Assembly: GCA_963969595.1 (NCBI GenBank)
Contig: OZ018418.1
Span: forward strand, 9,677,001 to 9,741,000
Direction of reading: 5' to 3'
DNA length: 64,000 nt
Source of the DNA: Neckera pumila
Lineage: Eukaryota > Streptophyta > Bryopsida > Hypnales > Neckeraceae
In this document: piece by piece, positions 23,443 to 34,164 of the stretch
How the letters are laid out: each line of letters opens with the position of its first letter
Position numbering within the stretch: position 1 is the stretch's first letter
Program-made: the position numbers and the translations under genes
The notes under the pieces: generated by a model
What the model was told of the DNA's origin: nothing
The model's database searches: none
The model's input: the letters and a program-made list of their open reading frames with translations, nothing else

Positions 23443-24240
23443 GTAAGTGTTCGACCCCTTTGTGTTTTTGGAAATTTTTGGCAGATCATGTGTTCCTTCG
23501 GTGCTGCCGATGATGTTCTGGAAAACGTGTTATGTCCGACTTCACGTTGCAGACGACATCATGTGTACCGTGATCCAAGTGGGGCACATTTGTGGTCGAT
23601 GTAGATAGTGACGTCCTCACGTCTTCTTTCATGTACTGACAAACATAGCCAGTTACAGATGTGCAGGTCTTAGGGTATTTTAGATTTGGTCTGCTCGTGA
23701 GGGAGTAGTCGTGTAGGTAAGTGTTTGACCCCTTTTTTTCCCCGCAATTTTTTTGCTGATCATGTGTTCCTCTGGTGTTGCCAATGACGTCCTTGAAAGT
23801 GTGTTACGTCCCGACGTCCCGACGTCCCGTTCCAGGCGAAATCATGTGGAACGTGATCGAACTCCTCTTTTGTGGCCGATGTCAACAGTGACGTCTTCAC
23901 GTTATCTTTCATGTACTGATATGCATATCCAGCAACAGATGTGCAGGTCTTAGGATATTGTAGTTTTTATTTGCGCGTGAGGTGGCACTCGTGTAGGTAA
24001 GTGTTTGACCCCTTCTTTTTTTGGCAAATTTTTGATTGATCATGTGTTCCTCTGGTGTTGCCAAGGACGTCCTTGAGCGTGATATGTCCCAACGTCTTGT
24101 TCCAGGAGACATGATGTGAAACCTCATCGAAGTCTTCTGTTGCGGTTTAGGCTAGCTAGTGACGTCGTCCAGTCTTCATTCATGTACTGACACACATATC
24201 CAGCAACAGATGTGCAGGTTTTAGGGTATTTTAGCTTTGC
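23441..24240 (+). repeat. ~277-bp tandem triplication carrying a splice donor
   Basis: Three copies start at 23441, 23715 and 23995, each with AGGTAAGTGTTTGACCCC (TCGACCCC in the first) and then 'GATCATGTGTTCCT', 'GGTGTTGCCAA', 'TTTCATGTACTGA' and 'CAGATGTGCAGGT'. The first AG|GT is the exon-2 donor; the second and third would be additional donors within the intron. Copies differ by substitutions, so the triplication is not recent. Confidence 0.85.
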
Positions 24241-24631
24241 TCTGGTCTTAGTGAAATAGATGTTTGTGCGGGCGGTCCTGTCCATACAATTTGTGGATTA
24301 CAATACCCGTATCCAACAAGGAAGCTTCCAACCTGTGTCCTGTTTGGATCAATGTCAAAGACGACATCATTGTAAACGTATGACATGTTCGATTGGATGT
24401 CAAAGACGACGTTCTTCGGAGCCCTGCAGTGCACTGTTTATTGTGAACGTTAACTTCTTGGAATGTCCTCTCTATTCGGAACTGAATGTGAGAGAGAGAG
24501 AATATTTGTTTTGCAAGTGCCTAGAACTTGATCGTAAAAGTTAATATGATGTGAACATGGACTTGACAATAAATGTAGCATTCTCTCAAAATTGAAGTGA
24601 TTACTAACATTTGAAAAACGGTTAATTGCAG

Positions 24632-24906
24632 TAGAGGGTATGAGACACACTCTACTGGGGAAGACTCAGGTGGTGACACGGATGCTGCTATTGAAGCGGT
24701 GCATACTGAGAGCAAGAAGCAAGTAAACACCGCCAACAATATGAAGAAACCCATCAAGCTAGATGCAAATGGGGAGCCGCATGGACTAATGCGGGATGTG
24801 TTGACGAAGGATGTAGTCAAGTATGCAAAGTCCGTAGACCCTACGAAGGGTTGGGAAGGACAGGACCAGCATATGAGGAAGGCCCTCTTCAAGAGATTGT
24901 ACACAG
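24632..24906 (+). pseudogene. TNPA-like gene, exon 3
   Basis: Bounded by TTAATTGCAG (acceptor) and ACACAG|GTTTCC (donor). It encodes about 90 residues, including 'KLDANGEPHGLMRDVLTKD', 'VKYAKSVDPTKGWEGQD' and 'RKALFKRLYT'. This resembles the N-terminal half of the Transposase_24 domain of En/Spm regulatory proteins. The frame is open throughout. Confidence 0.6.
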
Positions 24907-25237
24907 GTTTCCCTTCCATGCCTTTCATTCTCAGTAGAATGTTCCATACTTGTTGCGCACATGTTTTCTATTCATGGATGATGATGTTGCCTGGGACGCT
25001 TGTCCTGTTGTCGCGGACATCGTAGTGGATGTTGTATGTGACGTCAATCATGACATCAATGTAACGTAATAATGAGGAGGACATTGTTAAAGAGAAGCGA
25101 ACGTTTGTTTTTCTCCCCTAATGTCTCTTCCTTTATAGTGAGTGTGCTATGTCTGTATCTGTCCTCTCCAAGGGAATGCAAACAATAGTCTTAAGGTGAA
25201 TTCTGTACCACAATGAGAGTTTAACACCATTTTGCAG

Positions 25238-25518
25238 ATTGGGAGACTTGTGGCCACTCTACGTGCGTGAGTGAACGTTATATGGGTCCCATCATTACAA
25301 AGTCACTCATCACACTGCGCCATAAGTTGTCAAAAATGATTGACAATGACAAACCGAAGCCGGCGGATTACAATGAAACATACTGGAAGGGGCTTAAAGC
25401 TTATCGGGCTACCGAAGAGGCAAAGGCAAAGTCAGCACACATGCATGCAATCTCAAAGAGTAAAGGAACCGGATCAACGCAATTGAGGGCCGTAGAGAGG
25501 CAGGTGGTGTCCCACTTG
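25238..25518 (+). pseudogene. TNPA-like gene, exon 4 (Transposase_24 core)
   Basis: Bounded by TTTTGCAG and CTTG|GTGAGT. The open frame includes 'RHKLSKMIDND', 'YNETYWKGLKAYRATEEAKA' and 'KSAHMHAISKSKGTGSTQL'. The sequence W-x3-L-x2-Y-x3-EEAKxKS...G(S/T)xxL is the recognisable signature of plant Transposase_24 proteins. It is the best evidence that the plus-strand gene is the second CACTA gene. Confidence 0.75.
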
Positions 25519-25872
25519 GTGAGTGCCCGAAAACCTCTTTGGCGATCCAACCACTACCTTCTGTTGCTTCCCCTGAATGTGTAATTCTGTTGTCCCATTA
25601 TTTTCTAAGGTCATAGAAGACATCATCTAAGACGTCTTGTGCTTCAGAAGACGTCGTCCAAGACGTCACATGTGCTTTCTCACGTCTTTGACAACAAGTG
25701 AGCTGAACTCATATGTGCTGAAAGGCAGTTCGCTTCTTTCATCTTCTTCTTTCGTTGAATGTGCCCAAGCATGATGAATATGCTGTGGGCAATTTCTATG
25801 TACCTTTATAAAGGTTGCTGGTGGCATTCTTTTTCTTGGTTGTATATTACTAACTTAAATGTGGTAATGTAG

Positions 25873-26060
25873 GCCATGTTGAAAGGTCGACCTCCGTTTG
25901 ACCCGGAAATTGATGCAGAAGTGGCTGAGGAGCTGAAGAGAATTAGTGAGGAGAAGAAGAAAGGCCGTTCAAATTACGTTTTTGAGGTTGAAGACTTGCG
26001 TACACACATGATGGAGGTCGAAATGTCCATAGGCCGCCTTGAATCCTCGTAGGCGGAAAA
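25873..26060 (+). pseudogene. TNPA-like gene, exon 5 (coiled coil)
   Basis: Acceptor GTAATGTAG, donor GTAAGG at 26061. It begins 'AMLKGRPPFDPEIDAEVAEE', then a Lys/Glu-rich helix and 'MMEVEMSIGRLESS'. An in-frame TAG at 26050 lies near its end and is one transition from CAG. A short coiled coil following the core is common in this family. Confidence 0.55.
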
Positions 26061-26122
26061 GTAAGGACATGCTGAAGGAGGCCCTTCATGGCAGAAAAGG
26101 TAATGGTCTTGAATCATTGCAG

Positions 26123-26536
26123 GATTGAATGGAGCCTTCTTCATCTGCTGAAGTTGTGGGACTAGGACCGCCAATGTTGGAAGGACCGCCAGCGGTGCTG
26201 ACGTTGCAGAACAAATTCCCCATGGCAATGGTGACTGCATCCGCCCCTGCAGCTCACATTGCACCCTCGGTCATAGGCAACGTCGCCACTGACGCAATCC
26301 CTGTAGAGGGAGACGTTGCAGGTGCAGCTGAAGAAACTATGGATATTGATCGTGCGGCAGACATCCACTCAGAAGGAGTGGTAGTAGAGGCCACGAAGTC
26401 TGCAGATGCTGTGCCCAGCGTCCAGAAAGAAGTCGAAGAAGAACAGGACGATGCATACAAATTGCCCGTTGTTAGTGCAATTTCGCCCACGATTGAAGGT
26501 GATGCCTTTGAAGGCCAGAACTCTAACCCCCAGCAG
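26123..26536 (+). pseudogene. TNPA-like gene, exon 6 (low complexity)
   Basis: Acceptor ATCATTGCAG, donor CAGCAG|GTAATA. It encodes about 137 residues rich in Ala, Val, Glu and Pro, with no recognised domain, from 'MEPSSSAEVVG' to 'GQNSNPQQ'. It is probably a disordered linker. The frame is open. Confidence 0.5.
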
Positions 26537-26775
26537 GTAATACATGTGTTGTAGTGTGGCCGTTCCTTTCATTGTGTTTACCCACTCTTTCTGGAACCTG
26601 CAATTTCCATCGTGCTGACTCATTGTTGTCTAAGACATTGCTGAAGATGTCAGAAGACAACATCCATGTCATGCGTGATGTTGTTTCTCATATCACAGTT
26701 AACAAGCTCAGGAGCGTTCTGTGTCATGGAATCCGTGACAACATTGTTTTTGTTTCTATTTTGCAGAAAGACGCT

Positions 26776-29700
26776 TGTCTTACGCGCAATCTAGGCGTAA
26801 GTATCCTTAACACAAAAATGTGCCAAGATAACACAAAATATCGTCCCAGGGAATTTCTAGATTCTATGTAGTATGTTCTAGCTATCCGGCTTTTCTATCT
26901 TTCTTTCGTCTCCCTTACTTACTCTTTTTCCGGCTTCCTTCACAATCCGGATCATAAACTATCCGGAATCCGGTTTACGTCTTTGCTTCCAATCCGATTT
27001 TCTATACCTCTGTTTTACCATCAGAGGGTCCACTGTTGGTCTTGTAGAGGGGTAGGGACTCACCACTCGTTGTTCTCCTACAATTCTAACAAACACAAAT
27101 AAAAACACCCAAGTACTCAAAGGGTTGTAGCAAGACGAGAAGATCCGGATCCTCACAGCTAAACCGGATGGTAAATCCGGAAAGCAGGTCACTCAGGAAT
27201 ACTTCACTCTCCCTAACTACAACGACAGATCTCAGAGTCAAGTATAAGGGGGTGTGATCTTTCTGAAGGTTGAATGAATTCTAAGGTTGGTAGATCTTCC
27301 GGACAGGTGGGAACTTCCTTGGGTGGGTGCTTACCTCCGCACGACTTGACAACCGGACTCGCTTCCCTGCTACTCAGATCCGGACTACTCTAGTAGTAAT
27401 TTAAAGACACAATGTTCAGCTCCTAAGTCAACAATCCAACAACATTACAATAGCACACTCTCGACTTAGACCGTATTCTCCAAAATCCGGATTCCTCCCC
27501 ACCCGTCCTTTCCTTCCAACACCCAGACTACAAGTACATGCAATCCGGATACACTGATAAAGCCAAACTGCATACCCGAGGGCTTAGATTTTGAAAAGGG
27601 AATGAAATACAAATGAACATCAACTAGGAGGGAATGAGGGGCAACTAACTTGCCCGCCCTTAAAAACCCAAATCGAAACCAAAGTCAACACCCTAAAAAA
27701 AACAAAGGGCAGTCCAAAAACCAGGGCAACCTCACACATACACCAAGGAAATCCCGATTAACCGGGAAAGTCCTTATCCCTAAACTTCCGGAACCCGGGC
27801 CCATGCTAGGATTCCGGTTCCGGATCTAACTAACTAAATTCTAATCCACCTCCACAAGTAATCCCCTTTGAACTACTTGGTCATCCGAGACTTCTTTGAA
27901 CTACCGGCTCCCTGCTTGGTTGTCGATTTACCGGAACTCTCGGCTGGCGTCATCTTGGCAGCTCAAGGCGGATTCTGCCAGGTCGCAGGAGACGTCTCCT
28001 CTTCATCCGTATCCTCCTCAGACTTAGTAGCGGATTCAAACTCACCGGATTCAGAGTCCTCGATCTCTTGCTTCGCCGGCTTCTTACCTTCCGGCTTCCG
28101 CTTCTCCAACTTCCGGAGTTTGAGTTGCTTCCCAAGTTCTACCATCTCCAGTTCTTCTTCCGGATCCAAGAATTCGACCTCCACTATTTCTGTCTTCGTA
28201 TTCTTTCGGGTTTCCAGCTTGAGTTCCGGTCTCGCCTCTGGAGCCGGATCTCCCAGATCGATCAACTATATCCCCCGTGTTGGTGATGGCTCCGCCATGT
28301 GGGGGAATTTCTCCGGATGCTCCCTTGCCGGATTTATCGTTCCCATACCTTCTAAGAGGTCTCTTCGGATTGGCAATCTCTGCCCTGTCTTTCTGGATCC
28401 CGTTGGAGACTGTGAGGAAGGACTAAAAGTACTCACCGTTCCCCACTTCTGGAATTGACCCAAGGAAGGTACCTGGGGCAGCTTGAAGAGAGACTTCAAG
28501 CTTGGATCTTCTTTTGTTCCAGAAGTTCCGGCTTCGTACTTGACCGGCGACTCCATGAAGATATTCGGAAGTGGCCCAAACTTGTCCTTGGCCACATCCA
28601 GAGGTCACAGCAGTTGCCGCATCTCGTCCAAAACAGTCTTCATCTTGGCCTCATAATCGACCAAGACTTGCAACACTCGAGATCCGGTGACGATGCCGTC
28701 GGTATCTATTTTCTTCGTGAAGAGCGTGGACCGGATGATCAAATGTTTCGATTGTTCTACCAATCCCTTCAAATCCCGGACGAGCTTCAGGGCATCCGTC
28801 TCCTTCTTTTGGGCTGAGATCGACTGTCCCTCCGTGCAGTAAAACTTGTTCTTGTAGTTATCATGTTCCGCCTTCAACAGTGCGATCTCCTTGTCCTTTT
28901 CTTGGAGTAGTGCCGGATCAGGTCTCTTCCGGATTTCGTTGAAGATCTGATTCGTCTCAACGTTCAATTCGCTGGCGACGCCTGTGATCACCCCTGCCAT
29001 CTTAGCGTGCATCTTTCGGCACTGTGCCATCCACCGGGCTCCGGCATCATAGAAGTCGGAGAAATTGGTATACTCCGGCGACGGCTGGGTCAGGGCCAGA
29101 TTCGATTCCGGCACGTCCATACTCGCTCTTCGTGAGTCCGAATTGGTTACCTTATGCCGCTTCTTCTTCTCCAGCGGCTTTGGTTCCAGATGCTCCTCCT
29201 CTTCTTCTTCTTCGGTCGCTTCTCCCGTCGGCTTCAACTCCTCCGTGAATCCGTATTTCAGGATTTGCATTCCGGTCTCATATGCAACTTGTTCCGGCGG
29301 GGTCATGTAATCATAATAATGATACAAATGGAACAAGTACGTACTGACTGGACTCTGCTTGGCCTTCTCGACCGCCATCGCCATCTTCTTGACTTTCTGG
29401 TGAATTAGGCCTGCCCAGTTCACGACCCGGCCTTCCAGTGCTCTAAAAATTGTATTCGCGACCGTGACCGTAACTCTCGTTGGTTTTTCCGGATATACTA
29501 TGGGAATCAGGAAATTCAGTAACCTCCTATGACGCTCATTGATACAGTCACTAATGAAGAAACCCTCCTTGTGGTGCGGTGGCTTCTTGAACTTTCCTTT
29601 ATGAAACTTATCCGTCCGGGTTGTGCTTTCGGATCCGGACTGCGTCAATCCGTAAGTTTCCGCCCACATCCATGCCGTCCAGGACGATAACCGCCCCCTT

Positions 29701-30398
29701 GGCGTCGGCTCGAACTGGTTCGGCGCCCCAAAAACTAACTCCCAAAGAAAGTCCTCGCTCCTCACCATCCAGGGTTTCCAGATGAACCCTATACACCCTA
29801 GTGTGGACAGATCTTCCTCTAACTCTAAACGTTCACTGGGATCAGATGGAATGATCGGGTATAAGAGTTTGACAGATGGAACTGTCTTCTGCCCCTGCGC
29901 TGACGTATCCGCCATTGAACTCTAATCCGGTGCAATCGGCACCCTCCTTTCCTTTTCTCCTTATCCGGCCTAACTCACCACTCTTTCACTCTTCTAAGAG
30001 AAAACGCACTCCAAAACCTGCAAGCACACACCTCCTTGAGCGGAAGAAAGAGGGAGAAGAATGAGAAGATCATCCGCTTAAGTACCCGGCCAGTGACTGA
30101 CACCCGTTGGTTCGGTCATTTAATGCGCCGCCTTTTTCAAACGGATCCCTAGTTTTCGTAGGCCGGACCCCTAGTTCGTAGGTTTGCCGGAATCCGGATC
30201 TCCTTCCGGTTTCCGGATCCGGTAAAAGTCCGTCTCTTACTCCTTCTACAAGTTTTTGTGAGCTGGAACTTTCCGACTACCTAGTTTCTACTAAATGTTC
30301 CGGTTCATGGTTCCAATACTCCAAAATTTCGAAAATATTTATGGAATTGATCCTAAACTGATCCGGGTTTCTAAATAATGACATTGCGTGCTCCCACA
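26776..30398 (-). mobile_element. R3: 3.62-kb solo LTR of a Ty3/gypsy element, carrying an ORF
   Basis: On the minus strand it begins TGTGGGAGCACG and ends GCGCGTAAGACA. Flanks are ACGCT (26771-26775) and ACGTT (30399-30403), a 5-bp target duplication with one transition. The insertion lies within exon 7 of the CACTA TNPA-like gene; across the site the frame resumes with 'PVDSSSRPRRG'. No gag-pol is present. Both LTR ends resemble those of R7. Parts: promoter-like GGGTACTTAAG near 30077-30087, LTR-ORF 29915-27873, TATA-like TTTTTAAGGGC near 27657-27668, then about 0.9 kb of presumed R-U5. Confidence 0.87.
27873..29915 (-). pseudogene. LTR-ORF protein, R3 copy (681 codons; first 436 intact)
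   Basis: Frame from ATG 29915, open for 436 residues, then TGA at 28605, two further stops (near 28266 and 27965), and TAG at 27873. All three internal stops are one C-to-T change from Arg or Gln codons. The N-terminal block has 'EEDLSTLGCIGF', 'KPWMVRSEDFL', 'SWTAWMWAETY', 'FHKGKFKKPP', 'EGFFISDCINERHRRLLNF', 'YPEKPTRVTVTVANTIF' and 'SPVSTYLFHLYH'. A coiled coil ('EIALLKAEHDNYKNK') follows, then 'LFTKKIDTDGIVTGSRVLQ' with 'DYEAKM..VLDEM'. The C-terminus is acidic then basic (SSKKSRMTK). It is the best-preserved copy; the family is not recognised. Confidence 0.82.
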
Positions 30399-30403
30399 AC
30401 GTT

Positions 30404-30559
30404 GAAGCACCTGTTGATTCTTCGAGCAGACCTCGTCGGGGGACGAAGACAACTTCCCCAAATATCAAGAAGGTGGTGAAGCCACCACCAAAGACAAATG
30501 TGACGAAAGCAGCAGCGAAGGCATCCAATGTTACAAAACCTGTCCATGCTGCCTCTAAG
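30404..30559 (+). pseudogene. TNPA-like gene, exon 7 distal part after R3
   Basis: This continues the exon begun at 26767, beyond the R3 target duplication. It gives 'PVDSSSRPRRG' and a Lys/Pro/Ala-rich basic segment ('KKVVKPPPKTNVTKAAAK') and ends at AAG|GTGAGTG. That coding frame and splice donor survive on the far side shows the LTR landed in an existing exon. Confidence 0.6.
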
Positions 30560-30759
30560 GTGAGTGCCAATTTCTGTGACTCCATTGACTACTTAGCCAT
30601 CCGTTGCTGCATGTGGTATTTGTGCAAGCGACTGGAAACAAAGACTTCTTGCCTTTATTGGGTGCATGAAACATGCCATTAATTAAATTTTTACTCATGC
30701 TTTACACGGCGGTAGACTGATGCAGGCATCCAGTGGGAGGAGGTCACCAGCTCCAAAAA

Positions 30760-32122
30760 AGTGATTTCCTTCTGTATTGATGTTGCCTTCCATGTCTCTA
30801 ATGACATCATGCTGTTGCGAGCGACATCCAGGAGAACAGACGTGTTTGTTGTGCTATTCATGCAAGCGTGTCTGTATGTCATGCTTGAAAGCAAGGGACT
30901 GTGGCAAGGGCAGGAGTAAAATGGGGGGAGGCAGGGAGTCGTTACTATCTGATCTTCACCCACTACTTCCACAATGTCGACTTCGACAGCACTTGAGGCG
31001 AGTTTAAAAGGAAAGGCACTTGACGAACTTCGTGCTATTCTAGTGCACTTTATCTAAGGCATGCCTCTCTGTATTACCTCTTTTAGGACATATAACATGT
31101 ATGTTTTTATATCAAGGTAGTTTCAATGAAAAATGTCTCCATTGAATTTCATGTTGGTACTGGTTAAGTCATTCTTGTGCACATTCATATGGAATTTGCG
31201 TGTATGTAATAGAATTGAATGTTCATACAAAGGCAAAAATTACATGTTCAACTCCTAACATAGAGTCAAACTGAGATGTATGTATTTGCATTTCTCTTGT
31301 TCTTACACAAATTGGTGAAACGTAAACACACTTCATGGATAGGTGAACGTATGACTTCTTTGCTGCCAGCACTACACTACATGCTTTGTACCCATGTCAA
31401 TCACGACACTGGCTCCAACATTATATTTCCTTCCACTCACTATCCTTCATGTCGGATCCAATGTCGTGGTCCACGTTCACGAACTCAACAAAACCAGGAG
31501 CTCCGCTCCAGAACATGTCATGTTTCATGTCGCTTTCAATGTCGTGGGCAACATTCATGGTTTCTGGAATATCGAAAGCTACGTTCAATAACATGTCACT
31601 GTGGATATTGTCTAAAACGTAACAATGTGGTTCAATACACACAGCCTGTCTTCATCGACCTTCCAGAAGCACTCCTGCATGACAACATGATGTTACTAAT
31701 GATGTCGTCTAGAACATGTCGTTGTTGTTGACGACGTCACTGAAACATAATGTGTCATCTGAAATTTTCAGAACCCGACCCACGTGGCATCTGACGTGGA
31801 CATGCCAAGTCAAATTTTTTCATCTGCCACGTCAGAATTTTGAGGGGTCCACGTCACTGCCCTGGGCAGAAAGGGGTAGGCCCGAAAATTATCAAAAAGG
31901 GCAGAACCTGCCCAAAAAAAGGTGAGTTGGCACCTTCAACCCTTCCACATGGCACTCTGACAACACTTTGGAGCCCTTGATTTCCAGTGACGTCACGCAA
32001 AATTTGTCATGTTTTTGGTGACATTCAAAAAAATTTTAGCATGTTTTCACGTCACCCGAAAAAATGGATTCTTGCCAACAACACCGGTGACAGCCCAGGT
32101 GACGCATTCCATGTTTCTTTTT
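30760..32122. other. 3' end and subterminal region of the CACTA element
   Basis: Only short chance open frames are seen. From about 31380 the sequence is rich in 'ATGTCGT', 'CATGTCG', 'CACGT' and 'GACGTC' cores. Between 31780 and 32130 there are many CACGT(C/G) motifs and a 'GGGCAGAACCTGCCC' inverted repeat (about 31899-31915). This matches the expectation for the subterminal zone. A terminal exon of the TNPA-like gene may be near 30970-31010 but is unproven. Confidence 0.5.
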
Positions 32123-32153
32123 ACGTCACCAAAATTACAGTTTTCTTCTAGTG
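32123..32153 (-). repeat. Right terminal inverted repeat of CACTA element
   Basis: Ends TTTTCTTCTAGTG, the inverted copy of the left end, followed at once by satellite sequence (ATTGGAGTTCATGGGC). It fixes the right border of the element at 32153. Confidence 0.92.
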
Positions 32154-32352
32154 ATTGGAGTTCATGGGCGCATTGAATGTGCGCTTGATTCTTTTTAATC
32201 TAAAATCTAACCCAAGCCCGATGGGCGTTGCTCTGTATGCATTTCACAAAACTGGTATCTTCTAAGATTAGAAAAAACTACAAGTTGAAATTATGCAACA
32301 AATGTACAAGTTGTAGAAATTAGGAACCTCCCGTTGGAGTTTATGGGTGCAT
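32154..32352. repeat. ~179-bp satellite, block D
   Basis: The monomer interrupted at 13529 resumes here with GGAGTTCATGGGCGC, and about one further copy follows before the gypsy nest. The last bases TGCAT (32348-32352) would be the target duplication of the next element. No satellite reappears to the right within the window. Confidence 0.93.
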
Positions 32353-34160
32353 TGTAGGAATACAGAACCCCAATAGATAGGAAATAGGATAAAACTGGGT
32401 TAGAATAGTCCAATTTTTTTGAATTTATTATTAGTATCTAAGAATCTGAGTCAGCTACAAAGCAATTAGAAATAGGTGATACCTGGATTGCTCAAACTCC
32501 TAAACCGGATAAATATTCTGGTGACAGACGGAAGCCGTAGGATGGAAGACGGATTTGGAAAGCCTACGACCGGTAGCCTTCCGGCCTGGAGACCCTAGGG
32601 CACCGTTACGAGAATAGTCTCATACCCGTTCTCCTAGGGAATTGTCGATCGAGCGTCGGGTACTTAAGGTCTTTGCTCCCATTCTTTCCCTCTTTTTCTT
32701 CTTCTATTTGTGGCGTGCGCTTAAAGAGTGAAAGAGTGGTGAGTTAGGACCGTGCTAGGAAGAGGTCGTTGAGGATGGTGCCGATTGCACCCGATTAGCG
32801 AGTTAGTAAGCTATGGCAAGGTCAGCCCGGATGATGTCTTCGGCAATTCCTAAGGATCCAGAAGTCTAGAAGCAACTGGAGGAGGACTTAGAAATGATAG
32901 GATGCGCCGGATTGTTATGACGCCCCTGGAGTTTGAAGAATGATGAGATCATTGCGGAACTCGTAGTGGGAGTTTTGAATTAGTACTTGTTGACTGTGAG
33001 AGGCCAACCCAAGCTCTGGACGGAGGACATATAGGCGGAGGTATATTCATTCCAAAAAGCTAGATTTGGGTTAGCTCCTTGTAACAATAGAACCGAGGAG
33101 ACTAAGTTCCGGGGTTCGGTGCACAACAAGGAGGGATACAATATTCATGACTGTATCGAGGATAGGCATAGTCGGATTCTAGAGTTTTTGATTCCGATTC
33201 TATATCCGGAGAAGCCGATCCGGGTTACGACCATAGTTGCGAGCACCATGTTTGAAGCGATGGAAGGAGCTCGGTGAATTGGGGTAGACTTATCACGAAC
33301 GTAGTCTCCAAGTTAGTTGCGGGTGCAACTTCCGAAAAAGCCACCCTGCTCAGCCTATAACTTTTCCACCTCTACCATCAGTAGGGTTTTTTGAACAAAT
33401 CGGAGCTGCATGCGTACATCCATGGAGAGGAGGTCATAAAATACGGGTTTACGGAAGAAGTCCAACCAGATCAACCCGTCCAAGGAAAATCCCAAAAGGA
33501 AAAATTGGAGCAGCCTCCCTTGACGCACAAGCAAATCAGGAGACAAAAGTCCATAGATCAGGCTGCACGAGGCAAGTAGGTGATTATGAATGACAAACAA
33601 CAATCGAAATATCCAAAAAATGAGTACATGAAGGAGTTCTGGAGGCGCGGACATAAGTAGGCCGACGAGTGTTGGTTGATCCACAATGAGATGGCGGAAT
33701 ACATCAGCGGAACCATGACACTCTTGGGAGTGAATTGCCCAATGCAGATAGTTGATGCAATCCGAAAAAGGATGGATCCGGGGCCACTAAAGGTCCAGGA
33801 GCTCTGCATCCGGAATCCCGGTAGCCCAGCTAGAGAGCCAACTAGAAGTGGCGAGGACGAAGGAAGTAGACGCTTCCAACCTTGTCCAAATCTGTCGGCT
33901 TTGATGGCAGCTTCGGCGGAGCAGGTGTTAAGAGCTCGGCTCTTCACCGACAAGCTCACGGACAAAGCTCACCTTTCCGGACCGAATGTACTGAGGGTGC
34001 TCATCGACTACCAAGCCCGGATGGAGAAAGTGTTGGCGGAGATATGGCATCTGCTGGGGCAACTTGACCAAGGCAAGGAGATGGATTTTGAGGGCTTCCC
34101 GGAGGTCGCGGATGCCCATAATTATTTGCAGACTTCCCGAAGGTCGCAGATGCCCATAAT
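32353..34160 (+). mobile_element. R4: truncated 5' part of a gypsy LTR (+)
   Basis: Starts TGTAGGAATACAGAACCCC, close to the R6 LTR start (TGTGGGAATACAAAAACTCC), and follows satellite directly. It contains a GGGTACTTAAG promoter-like site at 32658-32668 and an LTR-ORF copy. The 3' 1.2-1.7 kb of the LTR is missing; it stops near 34160 after a 38-bp tandem duplication (units at about 34094 and 34132). R4 may be the 5' LTR of R9, whose pol lies at 54572-57490; that link is inference. Confidence 0.7.
32813..34110 (+). pseudogene. LTR-ORF protein, R4 copy (fragment)
   Basis: ATG 32813 begins MARSARMMSSAIPKDPEV. Conserved blocks follow: 'QLEEDLEMIGCAGLL', 'RPWSLKNDEI', 'NKEGYNIHDCIEDRH', 'ILEFLIPILYPEKPIRVTT'. 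Several stops and a frame change (near 33270) break it. The distal conserved region is present: 'LFTDKLTDKAHLSGPNVLR' and 'DYQARMEKVLAEI'. It is closest to the R6 fragment. The acidic/basic C-terminal half is lost with the LTR end. Confidence 0.7.
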
Positions 34161-34164
34161 TATA

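Larger units (their letters stand above)
22221..30760 (+). pseudogene. TNPA-like second gene of the CACTA element (Transposase_24-type), split by solo LTR R3
   Basis: A chain of plus-strand exons with consensus splice sites runs away from the transposase: 22221-22510, about 23135-23442, 24632-24906, 25238-25518, 25873-26060, 26123-26536, 26767-26775 continuing at 30404-30559, and 30726 to about 30759. The middle exons carry residues typical of plant Transposase_24 proteins. En/Spm TNPA-type proteins bind subterminal repeats and regulate the element. Damage includes an in-frame TAA in exon 1, TAG at 26050 and the 3.6-kb R3 insertion inside exon 7. The last exon and stop are not resolved. Confidence 0.72.
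13530..32153. mobile_element. CACTA (En/Spm-type) DNA transposon, 18.6 kb including nested solo LTR R3
   Basis: The left end is CACTAGAAGAAACCTG and the reverse complement of the right end is CACTAGAAGAAAACTG; about 31 bp match with roughly five differences. The insertion splits one satellite monomer, with flanks TTT (13527-13529) and ATT (32154-32156), consistent with a 3-bp duplication that has one mutation. Inside are subterminal repeats, a ~239-bp tandem array, a minus-strand TNPD-like transposase and a divergent TNPA-like gene. Subtracting R3 and its duplication gives an original length near 15 kb. Both genes are damaged, so it is probably immobile by itself. Confidence 0.93.

Noticed and set aside
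28605..29915. Reading the R3 ORF as an ordinary host gene with coiled coil
   Set aside because: It lies between exact LTR ends with a target duplication, and homologues occur in six other LTR copies.
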